From: Erpobdella octoculata
Taxonomy: Eukaryota; Annelida; Clitellata; Hirudinida; Erpobdellidae
Assembly (NCBI GenBank): GCA_963978895.1
Contig: OZ022241.1
Coordinates: forward strand, 8,405,159 to 8,469,158
Reading direction: 5' to 3'
Length of the DNA: 64,000 nucleotides
In this document: piece after piece, positions 14,890 through 26,462 of the stretch
How the letters are laid out: the number at the start of each line of letters is the position of its first letter
Position numbering within the stretch: position 1 is the first letter of the stretch
Translations under genes and position numbers: made by a program
Notes under the pieces: generated by a model
What the model saw: the letters and a program-made list of their open reading frames with translations, nothing else
Databases searched by the model: none
What the model was told of the DNA's origin: nothing

Positions 14890-15050
14890 AACATTCAATT
14901 TATGTATTGTCATCCAGAATAAAGCTTTCCTGAAAGTTTTAGAGCTCTAGGTGGTCGAAAAGTGGGTAAATTTTTGTTTCTAAGATTTGATCACCACAGA
15001 CAAACAAACAAACAGAGAGACGAGTGAAGTTAAATAAAAGCATTTAAAAA
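14890..15050 (+). repeat. diverged repeat of the same layout
   Basis: TCATCCAGAATAAAGCTTTC, CAAACAAACAAACAGAGAGA, then GTTAAATAAAAGCATTTA. Just right of the assembly gap. Confidence 0.5.
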
Positions 15051-15388
15051 TATAAAACTTTATATTATGAACAGCAGGACAAAACACAGATTAATCGTAA
15101 CTAATTCATAAATGAAATCATAGAAAAAAAACATGTTGATGCATTAAATAATAAATAGTTATTATTCGATAAGTTTTAATTGATGCTCAGATTTAAAAAA
15201 TTTGTCAAATTGAATCAAATTATGTTATGAAATAAATCTTATGTTTGTTTGATCTATTCAAAGATATCAAGATATACTTAACCTATATTAGACAAAGAAG
15301 TCATTGAATGACGGCATTCAGGTCTTTGAGATCAAAAATGGAAGTCATCTATGAACAACAATTAACAATTCCTTATATTTCTCTTTTT

Positions 15389-15756
<368 letters not shown>

Positions 15757-15782
15757 GATGTCATTAGATATTTGCAATAATT

Positions 15783-15966
15783 GGCGGTGGTGGCTAAGCG
15801 GTAAAGCATTCGCCTGTCGCCTCGTAGGTCGGCGGTTCGAATCTCACCGCGTCACCATCGTAGCTCCCTTGAGCAAGGAGTTTACACGCATTGCTCAGGT
15901 TGAGTGTCTCGCGGGGTTAATAACTCCTTTCACTAACCTTAAAAAAAAAAAAAAAAAAAAAAAAAT
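15783..15966 (+). mobile_element. tRNA-derived SINE with poly(A) tail
   Basis: The 5' part is tRNA-like: A box TGGCTAAGCGGT (15791-15802) and B box GGTTCGAATCT (15834-15844), with matching acceptor arms GGCGGTG and CACCGCG. A tRNA-unrelated body of about 85 bp and about 25 A residues follow. AATAATT occurs on both sides (15776-15782 and about 15962-15969), a possible target duplication. It abuts a 365-bp CT array and is antisense to the channel gene. Not a working tRNA: no regular anticodon arm and a fused body. Confidence 0.8.
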
Positions 15967-16251
15967 AATTAAAAAAAAGTTTTTTGTTTCTTGTCTCCGC
16001 ACGACAATAACGGAAATTAATTATTCTTTTTTATCACTTCATTACAAAGCTTTTATGACTTTACAACTTACTTAATCTGGCAAAAAAGTGTGGTCTATCT
16101 AATTTCTACATATTTCTTTTAAATTTCTATATAAACATTTGAAAGTATTTTTGAAAGAACTCAAAATTTCACTCCTTAACATTAAAACGACTAACTATTG
16201 AATTAACCTCAGCTCTGTAAAATCACTAGTTAGTTTATACACAATACTCGA

Positions 16252-16412
16252 CTTTTTATAATAGTTTATAGTCCTTTACACCAAGTGTTTTAAGACTGAA
16301 ACGGCTGTCAGAAGCACCTAAGTACTTCCAGTCGTGGATCATAATTTGATCCTTTTAACTGTTCCCTCCTCCTTTCTCCAGGCTTGGGACTGGCTTGCAA
16401 AAGCAAGGCGGA
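16252..16412 (-). mobile_element. SINE-like ~150-bp repeat, copy 3
   Basis: Reverse-strand copy: AATAGTTTATAGTCCTTTAC at one end, CAGGCTTGGGACTGGCTTGC at the other. A weaker fifth match lies at 23588-23665. Confidence 0.7.
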
Positions 16413-16807
16413 GTTCAATACTCGACAGTGTTCTTTCATCAAATATACTTGTCCAGTTGGCTGCAACAAGAAATTCTACCAAATAAACTCTCAGTCGTCA
16501 AAAATTAGAAGGAAAATCTGACTGAATCTTTGTCCATGAACTGACGTAACCTCGCTGAGATTGTAATAATAGAAAGTGTTGGCTATGTGAACTCTAGTAA
16601 AAATACAAATTACCACCTCAAGTTTAAAACATTCTTCACTGAAATATTATTCCTGTCAAATTGAAACCGATTATTTCTTGCTCGTAACAACGTTTATTTT
16701 TCAGTCACCATTAAATCATTTGTAACGTTGGAAAACCTTTACAGGTGGAAAATGACGATTCTGTTCGTCCAGTCATTCTACGGTTGTTTAAGCACTGACG
16801 TCGAATA

Positions 16808-16911
16808 GTAATTTAAACAGGTGTAATATAAGACAATAATTTAAACAGGTGTAATATAAGACAATAATTTAAACAGGTGTAATATAAGACAATAATTTAA
16901 ACAGGTGTCGT
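16808..16911. repeat. 28-bp tandem repeat, about 3.5 copies
   Basis: Unit GGTGTAATATAAGACAATAA plus TTTAAACA, identical copies. Confidence 0.95.
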
Positions 16912-17237
16912 TTAGTAATTTGAGCGGGTTAAGTGAAATTAAGTTGTGTCTGAATTTTGTATAATTGCTTATTAAACAAGTTTTACTACTGCGTTTCATG
17001 AAATGCACAAAAGGCTGCTGATCTTGATACTTATTCATTGAAGTATTCTGAAATTTTAGGGGACCTGCTAGTAAATAAGAGTTTTACTTTATTATTTTTC
17101 GTATACATTTGTTTAATTTCTTAGCAGCATATTTTGTTTTAAATCTTATAATAAACTACATAGTAACTGTTAATAATAAGATCTTGTGTTAGAGTGTATT
17201 GTTGACTTTCAATTACCATCTTGCGTTTATTTTACTT

Positions 17238-17452
17238 CAGGGACGTCAATTATCCCCAAAAGATAGAAATGTGGTTCCAAAAATGGTCTGGAAAGTGTAA
17301 AGATGAAGCTTCAGAGATTTGAGCAAGAAACACTCGGTTATTAGATTTTTTGGGAGCAAAAATGAAAATAGGGTTTTTTCATTTTTGCGAAAACATTAGT
17401 GGGCCTTAGAACAAGTTTCCCCACAAGGTTTTTTGCTGAAATGATGTCCCTG
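17238..17452. mobile_element. short hAT MITE in a channel-gene intron
   Basis: Ends CAGGGACGTCAATTATCC and (other strand) CAGGGACATCATTTCAGC. The right part is the inverted counterpart of the MITE at 62136-62543. Flanks TTTTACTT and TTATGCCT match at 5 of 8, so the duplication has decayed. Confidence 0.75.
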
Positions 17453-19990
17453 TTATGCCTTATGAATGTATGACTCAATAAACAATGTTTATCGACTGTT
17501 CCTTTTACCGTTTCCTGTTCTTAATACTACTATGTATACTGTACGTGTAGCCATGTAGGTGTAGTAGATTGACACATATGACCTTAAAATAAAACAAAAC
17601 ATTTACAGTTGCATTGAAAACATCAATAAAATGAACAAAATTCTCGTGTCTTCACGTTTGTCACTTTCGTATTTATCATCATTTATTTGACATGTGACAA
17701 AAAAAATCTATCGCTTGCTATTCATATATCGTTCAAAGCATTTGCTGTTTGTAATTTTTCTCTTGTTCTCTTCATTATTGTGGTGTTGTTGATATATGAC
17801 AAAAAATTAGGGTGATGAAGTTTAAAAGTCTGTTAAAACTTGTGACAAAGCGAAGGGGTGGGAGTTGAGTTGTATGACGTCAGAGAAAAAAAAATCTTCC
17901 TAAATGCTAAAAAAATTGTATTCACCATGAATACACAGCAGCAAGTCTTGATATAATTTCCTTATAATAAATAAATTACTCGTAGATTTCATCTCAAATA
18001 TATTAAATTAGCCTTAAACACCAAATGTTATTTATGCGATCCAACTCCAAAAAATATAATAACTGTAGCATATATTTGTTACATGATTATTGCAGGTAAT
18101 TCTATATATAAATAAACAAATTACGTTTTATTTATGTTCAAGAAATATTAATTTTCGCAGAGGATCAAACAGCGAGTCCTGTTTTGGGTCACTACATTAA
18201 CTCCGTACATAATACGACACCTATTTTCTTCAACGCCACTAAATACAAGAAAAGAAAGAAGAAAGGAGAAAAGATAAATTACCAAAATGAAATAGGAAAT
18301 GAGATCAGAGTTAATGAGGCACATGTCTAAGATGTCTCCGTGCATGATAAGATCATTTCAAGACGCCACGAAAGCAGGCAGGTGATTGTACTTTTGTTTA
18401 TTATCGACACATCTCCACAACGAATCAAATTATTCTAATCTCATTCTATCTATTTCTTAATTTGTTGAGATTTGACATGGCAGTTGTTGGAATCACGTGA
18501 GTTGTGGAATAATCACGTGACCGTGTTTACGCCAATGACGTCACAAACCGTGGATGACGAAGACAGAAGATCGTCTTTAAAATTAAACTTATCGTTTTGT
18601 AATGTACTTCATCAAAAGCAGTTCAGCTTCGAAGTGTATTATAAGAGCAAGCTCGTATGTTCATCACAAAACTATTTTTCGAGTGTACCGGCTTTTATTA
18701 TTTGCAATATTGATATCGTAAACTTTATAAGAGTTAAGCACTTTTTTGCTGAGCGCTCTCCTACTTCTTCTTATTAGGTATTTCCTATAAATTGTCTGTC
18801 CCCTTCTTTGACAACGTCTATGTCACTTGGGGTTTTTTTTATATGAACTGAAGAAATTCTTGCTTGGAAGTTTTATAATTGAATGCTTTTTTACGTCTCG
18901 TAAGAAACGCTGTATGAATGAATTATAACCATTATATGTGGTTGGCTGATTCTTCATCACCAGCTTCTCATCTCTGAGGAAAAGCCGGTCGAATCCGACA
19001 GGCCTGATTCTCTCTCTACTCCCTCTCCCTATATTCTCTCTCTTAGTGAAGTTCCAGTCCCATGAAAACATTTGTTAAGTTATGACTCTCTGTATAAAAA
19101 GGATTGGAAAAAAGGTTTTCTTAGTTTATAACCATTACCATGTAACTATTTTAATTAATTGTTAATGTAACCCATTAGAAATTAGTTTTTTTGTATTTGT
19201 TCATTGCAGCATGCCGAACGAAAACATAATGCTCCTTGATACACTAAGATACAACAACTGCATTGATTTTTGAAATCGAAGGTACAATTTAATAATATAA
19301 AGTACTGCTTAGTAGACTGTCGTATCGTACAAGAATCGGTGTAAATTACAGTCTGAATACCTGCACAGAAATGATAAGTAACCACAGAATTATTAATTCC
19401 ACAGTGAAAGTAAGCAAAAAATTAAAGTGACATTTTAACTACCGGTTTTAATCAGTTGCTGGTTAACAAAATCGATAACCATTTCGTATTATTTTAAATG
19501 CTTTTAGCAACTTTCACTTGTCCGGCAGATCAGTATGAAATTCGCTTACTTCAAAATGTTTATAGTTTAATTGAACAAAAATAAAATTTAAAAATATTTT
19601 TACAATACAATTTCGCTATCCTAAAAACAAGTGAAAATTACTTTAAAAAATTTAAAACATGTCTTTAGGATAGATTGTATTGTTAAAATATCAACCCGGC
19701 GAATTTATAGTTATTATGACATTGAAACTTTTTGTCGTCATTACCAATATGCTTCTTTAATTTATTTTTTAAAATAAATTTTGCTTTTTAAATTTTCTTT
19801 TTGTTCAATTAAACAAAAATTATTTCATTAATGTTTAATCGTTGGTTTTTAAATTAGGAGTTATATTTATTGTTTTAATTCACTACTTCCGATAGGATAG
19901 CGATTTTATTATTAAGAAATAGACAGTCAAAATTACGGATTTTTAAAAATTTCATTTTGCGATTTCAGCGCAACCTAAAAGCTAATCGCG
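17453..19990. other. channel-gene intron with an E-box/CRE cluster
   Basis: AT-rich. CACGTG at 18494 and 18514 and TGACGTCA at 18536. No exon recognised, although the missing channel exon(s) could be here. Confidence 0.45.
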
Positions 19991-20023
19991 AAGTTATAAC
20001 ATGCATACCTCCGTACATACATG

Positions 20024-20469
20024 CATACATACATACATACATACATACATACATACATACATACATACATACATACATACATACATACATACATACATAC
20101 ATACATACATACATACATACATACATACATACATACATACATACATACATACATACATACATACATACATACATACATACATACATACATACATACATAC
20201 ATACATACATACATACATACATACATACATACATACATACATACATACATACATACATACATACATACATACATACATACATACATACATACATACATAC
20301 ATACATACATACATACATACATACATACATACATACATACATACATACATACATACATACATACATACATACATACATACATACATACATACATACATAC
20401 ATACATACATACATACATACATACATACATACATACATACATACATACATACATACATACATACATACA
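20024..20469. repeat. (CATA)n microsatellite, about 111 units
   Basis: An uninterrupted CATA array, the complement of the ATGT/TGTA arrays at 3592 and 61015. In the large channel-gene intron. Confidence 0.98.
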
Positions 20470-20744
20470 GGCATAAGAAATTATGTATATTGAGACAAAA
20501 TTTTTGTTTAACAATTTCACTGAATGGGATAAAATAGAATTGTCAACAAATATTAGCATCAAATTGTTTAAATATCTCGCCAGTCGTGGAGTAATATTCT
20601 AAAATAAGCAAATTTGTTCTGAAAATTATCTGAAAATTGAAGTTAGTTTGTAAACAAAAATAGCAATATAACGAAAATTGCTCGAAATGATGAAGTAGAA
20701 ATGGAGGTAAAATAACGAGATGATGGTTGAAGCAGGTATGTTGT

Positions 20745-20745
<1 letters not shown>

Positions 20746-20787
<42 letters not shown>

Positions 20788-21142
20788 CGGTAGCGGTAGC
20801 GGTAGCGGTAGCGGTAGCGGTAGCGGTAGCGGTAGCGGTAGCGGTAGCGGTAGCGGTAGCGGTAGCGGTAGCGGTAGCGGTAGCGGTAGCGGTAGCGGTA
20901 GCGGTAGCGGTAGCGGTAGCGGTAGCGGTAGCGGTAGCGGTAGCGGTAGCGGTAGCGGTAGCGGTAGCGGTAGCGGTAGCGGTAGCGGTAGCGGTAGCGG
21001 TAGCGGTAGCGGTAGCGGTAGCGGTAGCGGTAGCGGTAGCGGTAGCGGTAGCGGTAGCGGTAGCGGTAGCGGTAGCGGTAGCGGTAGCGGTAGAGGTAGC
21101 GGTAGCGGTAGCAGTAGCAGCAGCAGTAGTAGTAGTAGTAGT
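20746..21142. repeat. GGTAGC hexanucleotide array flanked by AGT triplets
   Basis: (AGT)n at 20746-20786, about 54 copies of GGTAGC (20787-21112) with one AGGTAG variant near 21090, then (AGT/AGC)n to 21142. At 67% GC it stands out from its AT-rich context. Confidence 0.97.
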
Positions 21143-21253
21143 CATTTATAGTCAATTGGAGAAAAGTACCCACGATTACCGGCCCCGTTCATCAGGCTAT
21201 TTTGCGAAAAAAAGTAAAAATAATGGAAAGGTTTTGCAAAAAGCATCTACAAC

Positions 21254-21951
21254 CAGCGGCGCCCCGAGAGGGGGGGGTTAGGAGGCAAATGCTTCCTTGC
21301 AAAAAAAGTTTCAGATGTGTAGCAGATTTAAGCATTCATGCAGAAATTGTCGTTGTTCACACCTCAGGCTCTCTTTAGTGATAATTTTATAAACATTTCT
21401 GACATTGAAATAATTTGCCAGCTCTATGGAGCTGATGCCAATGCAGTCGCAGCTGAAATGTCAGGCTTCAAAACAACGTTCTGTCTTCTGTCTCAAAATA
21501 GCACTACGACTAATACTGATGATCTCCTACAAAAAAGTTGCGATGATCAAGGACAATCTGATAATGAAGAAGACCACATTGAAGATGCTGATGTTGAGTC
21601 TGACATTGGTAACAAGGATGTCATCATGACAGAAAATGATGCAAAGCTGAACGAAGAACGGCAGTGGCAACAATATTCATTAATGAAACCATTGCAATTG
21701 TTTTCTGAATTTTCTGGCTTTCCAAATTTGTAAAGTCTGTAGAGTATCTTTGCTTGTCTTGCAGTTTCTAATGTATCGGCTGAAAGGGCTTTAAGTAAAC
21801 TGAAGATCATCAAAAATAGACTTCGATCATCAATTTCAGATGATTATTTGTCAGCCTTCATGATAATATCATCAGAAAATGACTTGCTTGAACAGTTAAG
21901 AAATTATGACATTATTTCTCGTGTTGCTTGTGCTAGTCCCGAAAATGCCTA
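21254..21951 (+). pseudogene. hAT transposase C-terminal relic (ZMYM1-like family)
   Basis: A CAGCGGCGCCCCGAG-like terminus at about 21254 is followed by a frame from 21338. It reads SDIEIICQLYGADANAVAAE, an acidic linker, then MKPLQLFSEFSGFPNL, two in-frame stops (near 21731 and 21740), and the hATC dimerisation motif SNVSAERALSKLKIIKNRLR and SSENDLLEQL before a final stop. Length and order fit an internally deleted hAT. No right-hand terminus or duplication was recognised, and two stops make it non-functional. Confidence 0.75.
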
Positions 21952-23587
21952 ATTTTATTCATAGTGATGTAATTTTTTAAATAAATATTGAAAAAGCTTA
22001 TAATTTCTCTGGTATTTGGATGTGGCCATATTGTCAATTTGCAGGTAATTTTTAGAAGTATGCCAGCTTAATATCTACTTTTAGTTTAAACATACATTTT
22101 GGACCGAGAAAAGACCGGATAAAAAAGAGAGGGGAATAAAAGAGAAAGGGAGATAAAAAAAAAGGAAGGGGGAGTCTGCCTCCAGCAACCAGGGAGGTGG
22201 GCGCCTCTGTCTACAACTACCTCCCCCCTCTCTCTGTCATCCGCTATTTTTGGAAAGAAAAGTGTATAAGAGCTTGGAGAAGTTTTGGAAAAAGTATTTT
22301 TAATTACCCTCTCTCCGGTCATCTGATATTGTGGGAAAGAAAAGTGTCTAGGAGAAGTTTTAAAGTGTGGGTTTACAAAATATTTGTCTTCCCAGTTTTA
22401 TGCTGAAATGACTCTCCTGCCCTTTTAAATTTTTGTTTAACTAAACTGGTCTGGATGAAACACTGCTGGCAATATTTTTCAAGGGTTATCATAACTTTCC
22501 CGAGGATAAAAGGTTGTAGGAGAACAAAGGTTGAAAACCTCAGAACGTCTCATGAACGGTGACAAACTTTTCCAGATAGAGAAACTGGGGTGAACACCGA
22601 AGCAAAAAACTGGGGGCAAAAAATCAGCAGCAAAAAGCCGGAAGTGAATTTTCCCAGGGGCAAAAACTGGGGCCACAAACTGGGAGACAAAAACTGAGGG
22701 CGTTAAGATGAGACGAACATTCTCTAAACCGTAGTATTAATAGAAGTGGCAATAATAATAGTTTTCGTTGGAATGCCATCATCATCACCATTATCACCAT
22801 CACCATCATCATCACAAACGTAAAACATCTCTATTCCTATCCATATCCCTATCCTCGGCAATTTTTACTTTAGTACCAAGTTTCAATTACTATTTATTAC
22901 CACATCGAAACCGTCATCTCGCACACGATGTCACACCACGTGACATCAGCGATAAAGAAAATAATAATTCCCCATGACGTAGGTACATGTCGAGGCCACA
23001 TTTTCCGTTTCAATCAAATAATTAGAGCATAGCAGCATATCATCATCATTACAACAAGTATCCTCATCGTCATCCTCGTCACTATGGCCATCACCACCTC
23101 CATCTTCCTCACCACCGCCGCCATCTTCCTCATTACCGCCATCGTTACATAAACATTTTCTAACACAACATATCATGGTTTTGATTACAAACGAGGTTAT
23201 TTTTCCCAGATGACCAAACAACAGCAAGAGCCGATTTGCACACACGCAACAACAACACAACTACAACAACAAAGAAAATGTTTATTAATTTACTAATATC
23301 CTTCTCCTACAATAACGACAAAAACACATCATTAACAACAACGAACCGGGAAATCAATAACTCTTGAATGATTTTACACTATACAACTATACAACTGTAC
23401 AACTGTACACAATGGAAATTAATACAACGTGTGATGCTATAATAGAACGAATAGTACGGATAATAACTTGATTGATGCGTCAATAATATGCCATCAATGT
23501 TGTGGACGCAGTTATGCGGCCTCCTTTGATCCCAATGCTTGAAGAAGCTGCTTCTGTAGCATCATTGTTTATTGACTAAAGTTTTTT
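21952..23587. other. channel-gene intron, no exon seen
   Basis: Purine-rich DNA near 22110-22170, CAT-rich tracts near 22785 and 23040-23150, CACGTGAC near 22936. No domain in any frame. Confidence 0.45.
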
Positions 23588-23789
23588 AATATAGTTTATA
23601 GTCCTCCAAATCAATTGTTTTGAGACAAAAAGGATTAAAAGATACTAATAGCCTTTTAACAGTTTTATTTTCATGTATTTTCTCATGTTCTTCTACTCAA
23701 CCTTGTATGAATTGTTGTGCAATTATAAGTAACGTAACGTTAGAAGTGCATAATTAATAGTTTTTTTTTTTACAAACTTCATATTAGGT

Positions 23790-23945
23790 TACAATCTCTG
23801 TTTGTTTGTGTATGTGTGTGTGTGTGTGGCTTTCTCTGTACGCAAATCTTGCAAGTAAAATTTAACCAGCTTTTTGATTAGCTAGGAAGCTGAAACTTTC
23901 AGCATAGCTTTATATTGGATGAAAATACATAATTCAATTTAAAAA
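23790..23945 (-). repeat. diverged repeat, inverted copy
   Basis: Shares the reverse complement of the 13741-13875 unit, for example TGTACGCAAATCTTGCAAGT and AGCATAGCTTTATATTGGAT, with a TG-rich tract between. Confidence 0.6.
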
Positions 23946-23984
23946 AATCAATTTGAACATCCTTCGTATTTCTAAATCGAGTAA

Positions 23985-25025
23985 TAATATATATTTATAG
24001 AGCGCCAGGAAAGTCTGAGGCGCTTACGAAGGTTCCTTTAGACTAATATTGAAATAATGAGTCTTAAGTTTAGATTTAAAAATTTTGACGTTTGGAGAGT
24101 TCCTAATATCTGGAGGAAGAGAGTTCCAAACAGCTGGGGCAGATTTTGTTGATTGTAGTTTTTTGTAGAAGATGAAGGGAGGATGTAGAGCGAAGTTGTT
24201 TAGAAATAGATCTTGCAGTTAGGAGTTTGTGTAGGTATATAGGAGATGAAGTGGCAAGGGTTTTGTAGGTTATGAGTGCTATTTTGAAATGGATGCGATA
24301 GGGGATAGGTAACCAGTGTAGTTTGGCGAAGAAGTTGATGGCAGGTTGATGGACTGAGCTAGGGATGTTGAGAGCTACTTTGGCAGCACGCTTCATGATT
24401 CTTTGGAGACGACTTGTTTGGTGAGCTGAGATGTTGTAGAGAATTGAGTTGCAATAGTCAATTCTAGATAGTAGGTATGAGACAGCGAATGAGCATACTA
24501 GCTAGCTCAGTAGTGAGAAGTGGTCTAATGTGACGTATAGCTCTAAGGTGGTGATTGCATGATTTGATGATAGATGAGATGTGGTTAGAAAATGTAAGTT
24601 TGTTATCTAAAAATACGCCTAGAATTTTAAGAGAAGGCGAAACATTAACGGATTCTGAGCCCAATTGTAACGATGAAAGATGTGAAAGTGAGTTGATTTG
24701 ATGAAATGATCCGAGGAGAGATATCTCGGTTTTAGTGGTATTAAACTGAAGGTTAGTTTGCAGAAACCACATTTCAATGGCGTTGATGCAAGAAGTGATT
24801 ATTTGGATTGTGGAAGAGTAGTGTTTAGGAGTGAGCGATATGAAGAGCTGCGTGTCGTCAGCGTAATGATGATAACCTAAGTTGTGCGAAGATATTAAAT
24901 CGCTGACAGGTTATATGTAAGTTGTGAACAGAAGAGGACCTAGAACACTACCCTGGGGTACTCCATTGTCACGTCTATGTAAATAGCGTGTTTTCGAAGG
25001 TTCCCATATAATTTGTAATTTCTCC
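23985..25025 (-). pseudogene. L2/CR1-type LINE, reverse-transcriptase part, degenerate
   Basis: The minus-strand order is: VPQGSVLGPLLFT (near 24960), a YHHYADDTQLFI catalytic box (near 24860), AIEMWFLQTNLQFNTTKTEI, SLKILGVFLDNKLTFSNHIS, SCNHHLRAIRHIRPLLTTEL, IDYCNSILYNISAHQT, AAKVALNIPSSVHQPAINFF and KLHWLPIPYRIHFKIALITY. Stops and frameshifts interrupt the frame at several places. The 3' end carries GCGCTCTATAAATATATATT, the CR1/L2-type tail, at about 23988-24005. 5'-truncated. Confidence 0.85.
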
Positions 25026-25154
25026 ATAACTAGTCGTCTCTTTTAGATCAAATTTTTTTATACTTCTATTTGGATTTATTTATCTACTTTTGGGAGTTTT
25101 ATATTGCGTTTATTTTAATCTTTTCGCCGATCGAGTTATCGCCCACTGCTATGC

Positions 25155-26410
25155 TAGTAAACAATAAGATAAGATAAGATAAGATAACGTTTATTATAGT
25201 GGTTTAGAAGACTTTACGCCTATAGACAACCACTTCGAATTAAAAATAATAATAAATAGAATAAAATAAAATAAATGATAATAATAGATAAATAAACTAA
25301 TAAAAAATAAATAATTGCATAAAAAAATCAGTATCCATGCCTGGATAGCGCTACTTTAAAAGATGTGGTAGTCACAGATGCTACAGTGTCATCGTCCAAG
25401 TCATTCCATATGTTTATCACTCTAGAACTAAAAAAAGCCTTTTTTAAAGTCTTTTCTTGTTTTTTAAAAAGCTTGAATCTATGTCCCCTAGTGCTTTGAA
25501 TCGGTGGTTGTTCGAAAAACATTGCTGGTGTTAAATCCTCTTTTCCTGTTATTATCTTGTAGGCTTCGATCAAGTCACCCCTACTTCTCCTTTTCTCTAG
25601 AGTTGTTAAGCCGCATTGTTTTAATCTTTCTTCGTAAGGTAACTGGCTTAAATGCTTAATCAACTTTGTAGCCCTCCTTTGTACCTTCTCCAACACTACG
25701 ATGTCCTTTTTTAAAACAGGGCTCCAAGCTTGTACACAATATTCTAGATGTGGTCTTACCAAACATTTGTATAGTCTGATAATTATTTCCTGGTTTCGAC
25801 TTATTATTGTTCTCTTGACCAATCCTAAAATCTTATTGGCTCGCTTTGCTGCTTCCGCACACTGTCTTGATGGTTTGCCGCTATTGTGTACTACAACTCC
25901 CAGATCTCTTTCCTCTTCAGATGTCTTCAACAATATTCCTCCCATCTCATACTGAAACTCTTGATTTCTCTTACCCATGTGCATCACTGAGCATTTATCT
26001 ACGTTGAACATCATTTGCCAGTCTAGGGACCATTGGTATATTTTTTCAAGATCTTTTCTTAAAATGTCGGCATCCAGCTCACACTCTACTTTCATGGATA
26101 ACTTTGTGTCATCAGCAAATTTCGAGACCTTTGAACAAGTCGCTAAATCAAGGTCGTTAATGAACAGAACAAATAGTAATGGTCCCAAAACGGATCCTTG
26201 CGGTACACCACTTTTTATGCTTTTCCACTCCGAGTATTTCCCTTTAATTCCCACTTTTTGTCTTCTGTCAGCTAGCCATTCTTTGATCCATCCTCGAATA
26301 TTACCTCCTATTCCAGCCGCTTCTATTTTTCTCATCAACCGTGTATGTGGTACTTTGTCGAAGGCTTTGGCAAAATCCAGATAGACTATGTCTACAGGGG
26401 ATCCTTTATC
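25155..26410 (-). mobile_element. 5'-truncated CR1/Rex1-type LINE with open reverse-transcriptase frame
   Basis: The minus-strand frame from about 26405 to 25328 reads HLDKGSPVDIVYLDFAKAFD, KSGVPQGSVLGPLLFVLFIN, KFADDTKLSMKVE (catalytic box), NVDKCSVMHMGKRN, YCVQAWSPVLKKD, EKVQRRATKLIKHL and GDLIEAYKIITGKEDL, up to a stop after SRHGY. The palm, thumb and C-terminal segments are present; the fingers and endonuclease are missing. The 3' tail consists of TTATC pentamers (plus-strand AAGAT at 25158-25185). It appears to sit inside or next to the L2-type LINE to its left. Confidence 0.9.
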
Positions 26411-26462
26411 TAAGTGGGTAGGATCCTTTATCTAAGTGGGTAAGGATCCTTTATCTAAGTGA
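26399..26462. repeat. 22-24-bp repeat, three copies, at a LINE-LINE junction
   Basis: GGATCCTTTATCTAAGTGGG occurs three times between the minus-strand LINE (encoding HLDKGS from this unit) and the plus-strand endonuclease fragment. Confidence 0.92.

Noticed and set aside
18823..19071. The missing channel ligand-binding exon (contains MFSWDWNFTKREN)
   Set aside because: It lacks the W-x-P loop, the FPxDxQ end and a phase-0 donor, and the composition is charged low complexity.
19957..20562. Open frames of 150-195 codons (HTYI, MYVC) as genes
   Set aside because: They are translations of a CATA microsatellite in every frame; the unique flanks add only a few codons.
20543..21173. Thr-Ala, Tyr-Arg or Gly-Ser repeat proteins
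   Set aside because: They come from the GGTAGC array, are open on both strands, and have no conserved flanking domain.
25140..25160. A Helitron end (TGCTATGCTAGTAAAC)
   Set aside because: CTAGT is present, but no convincing hairpin precedes it at the required distance.
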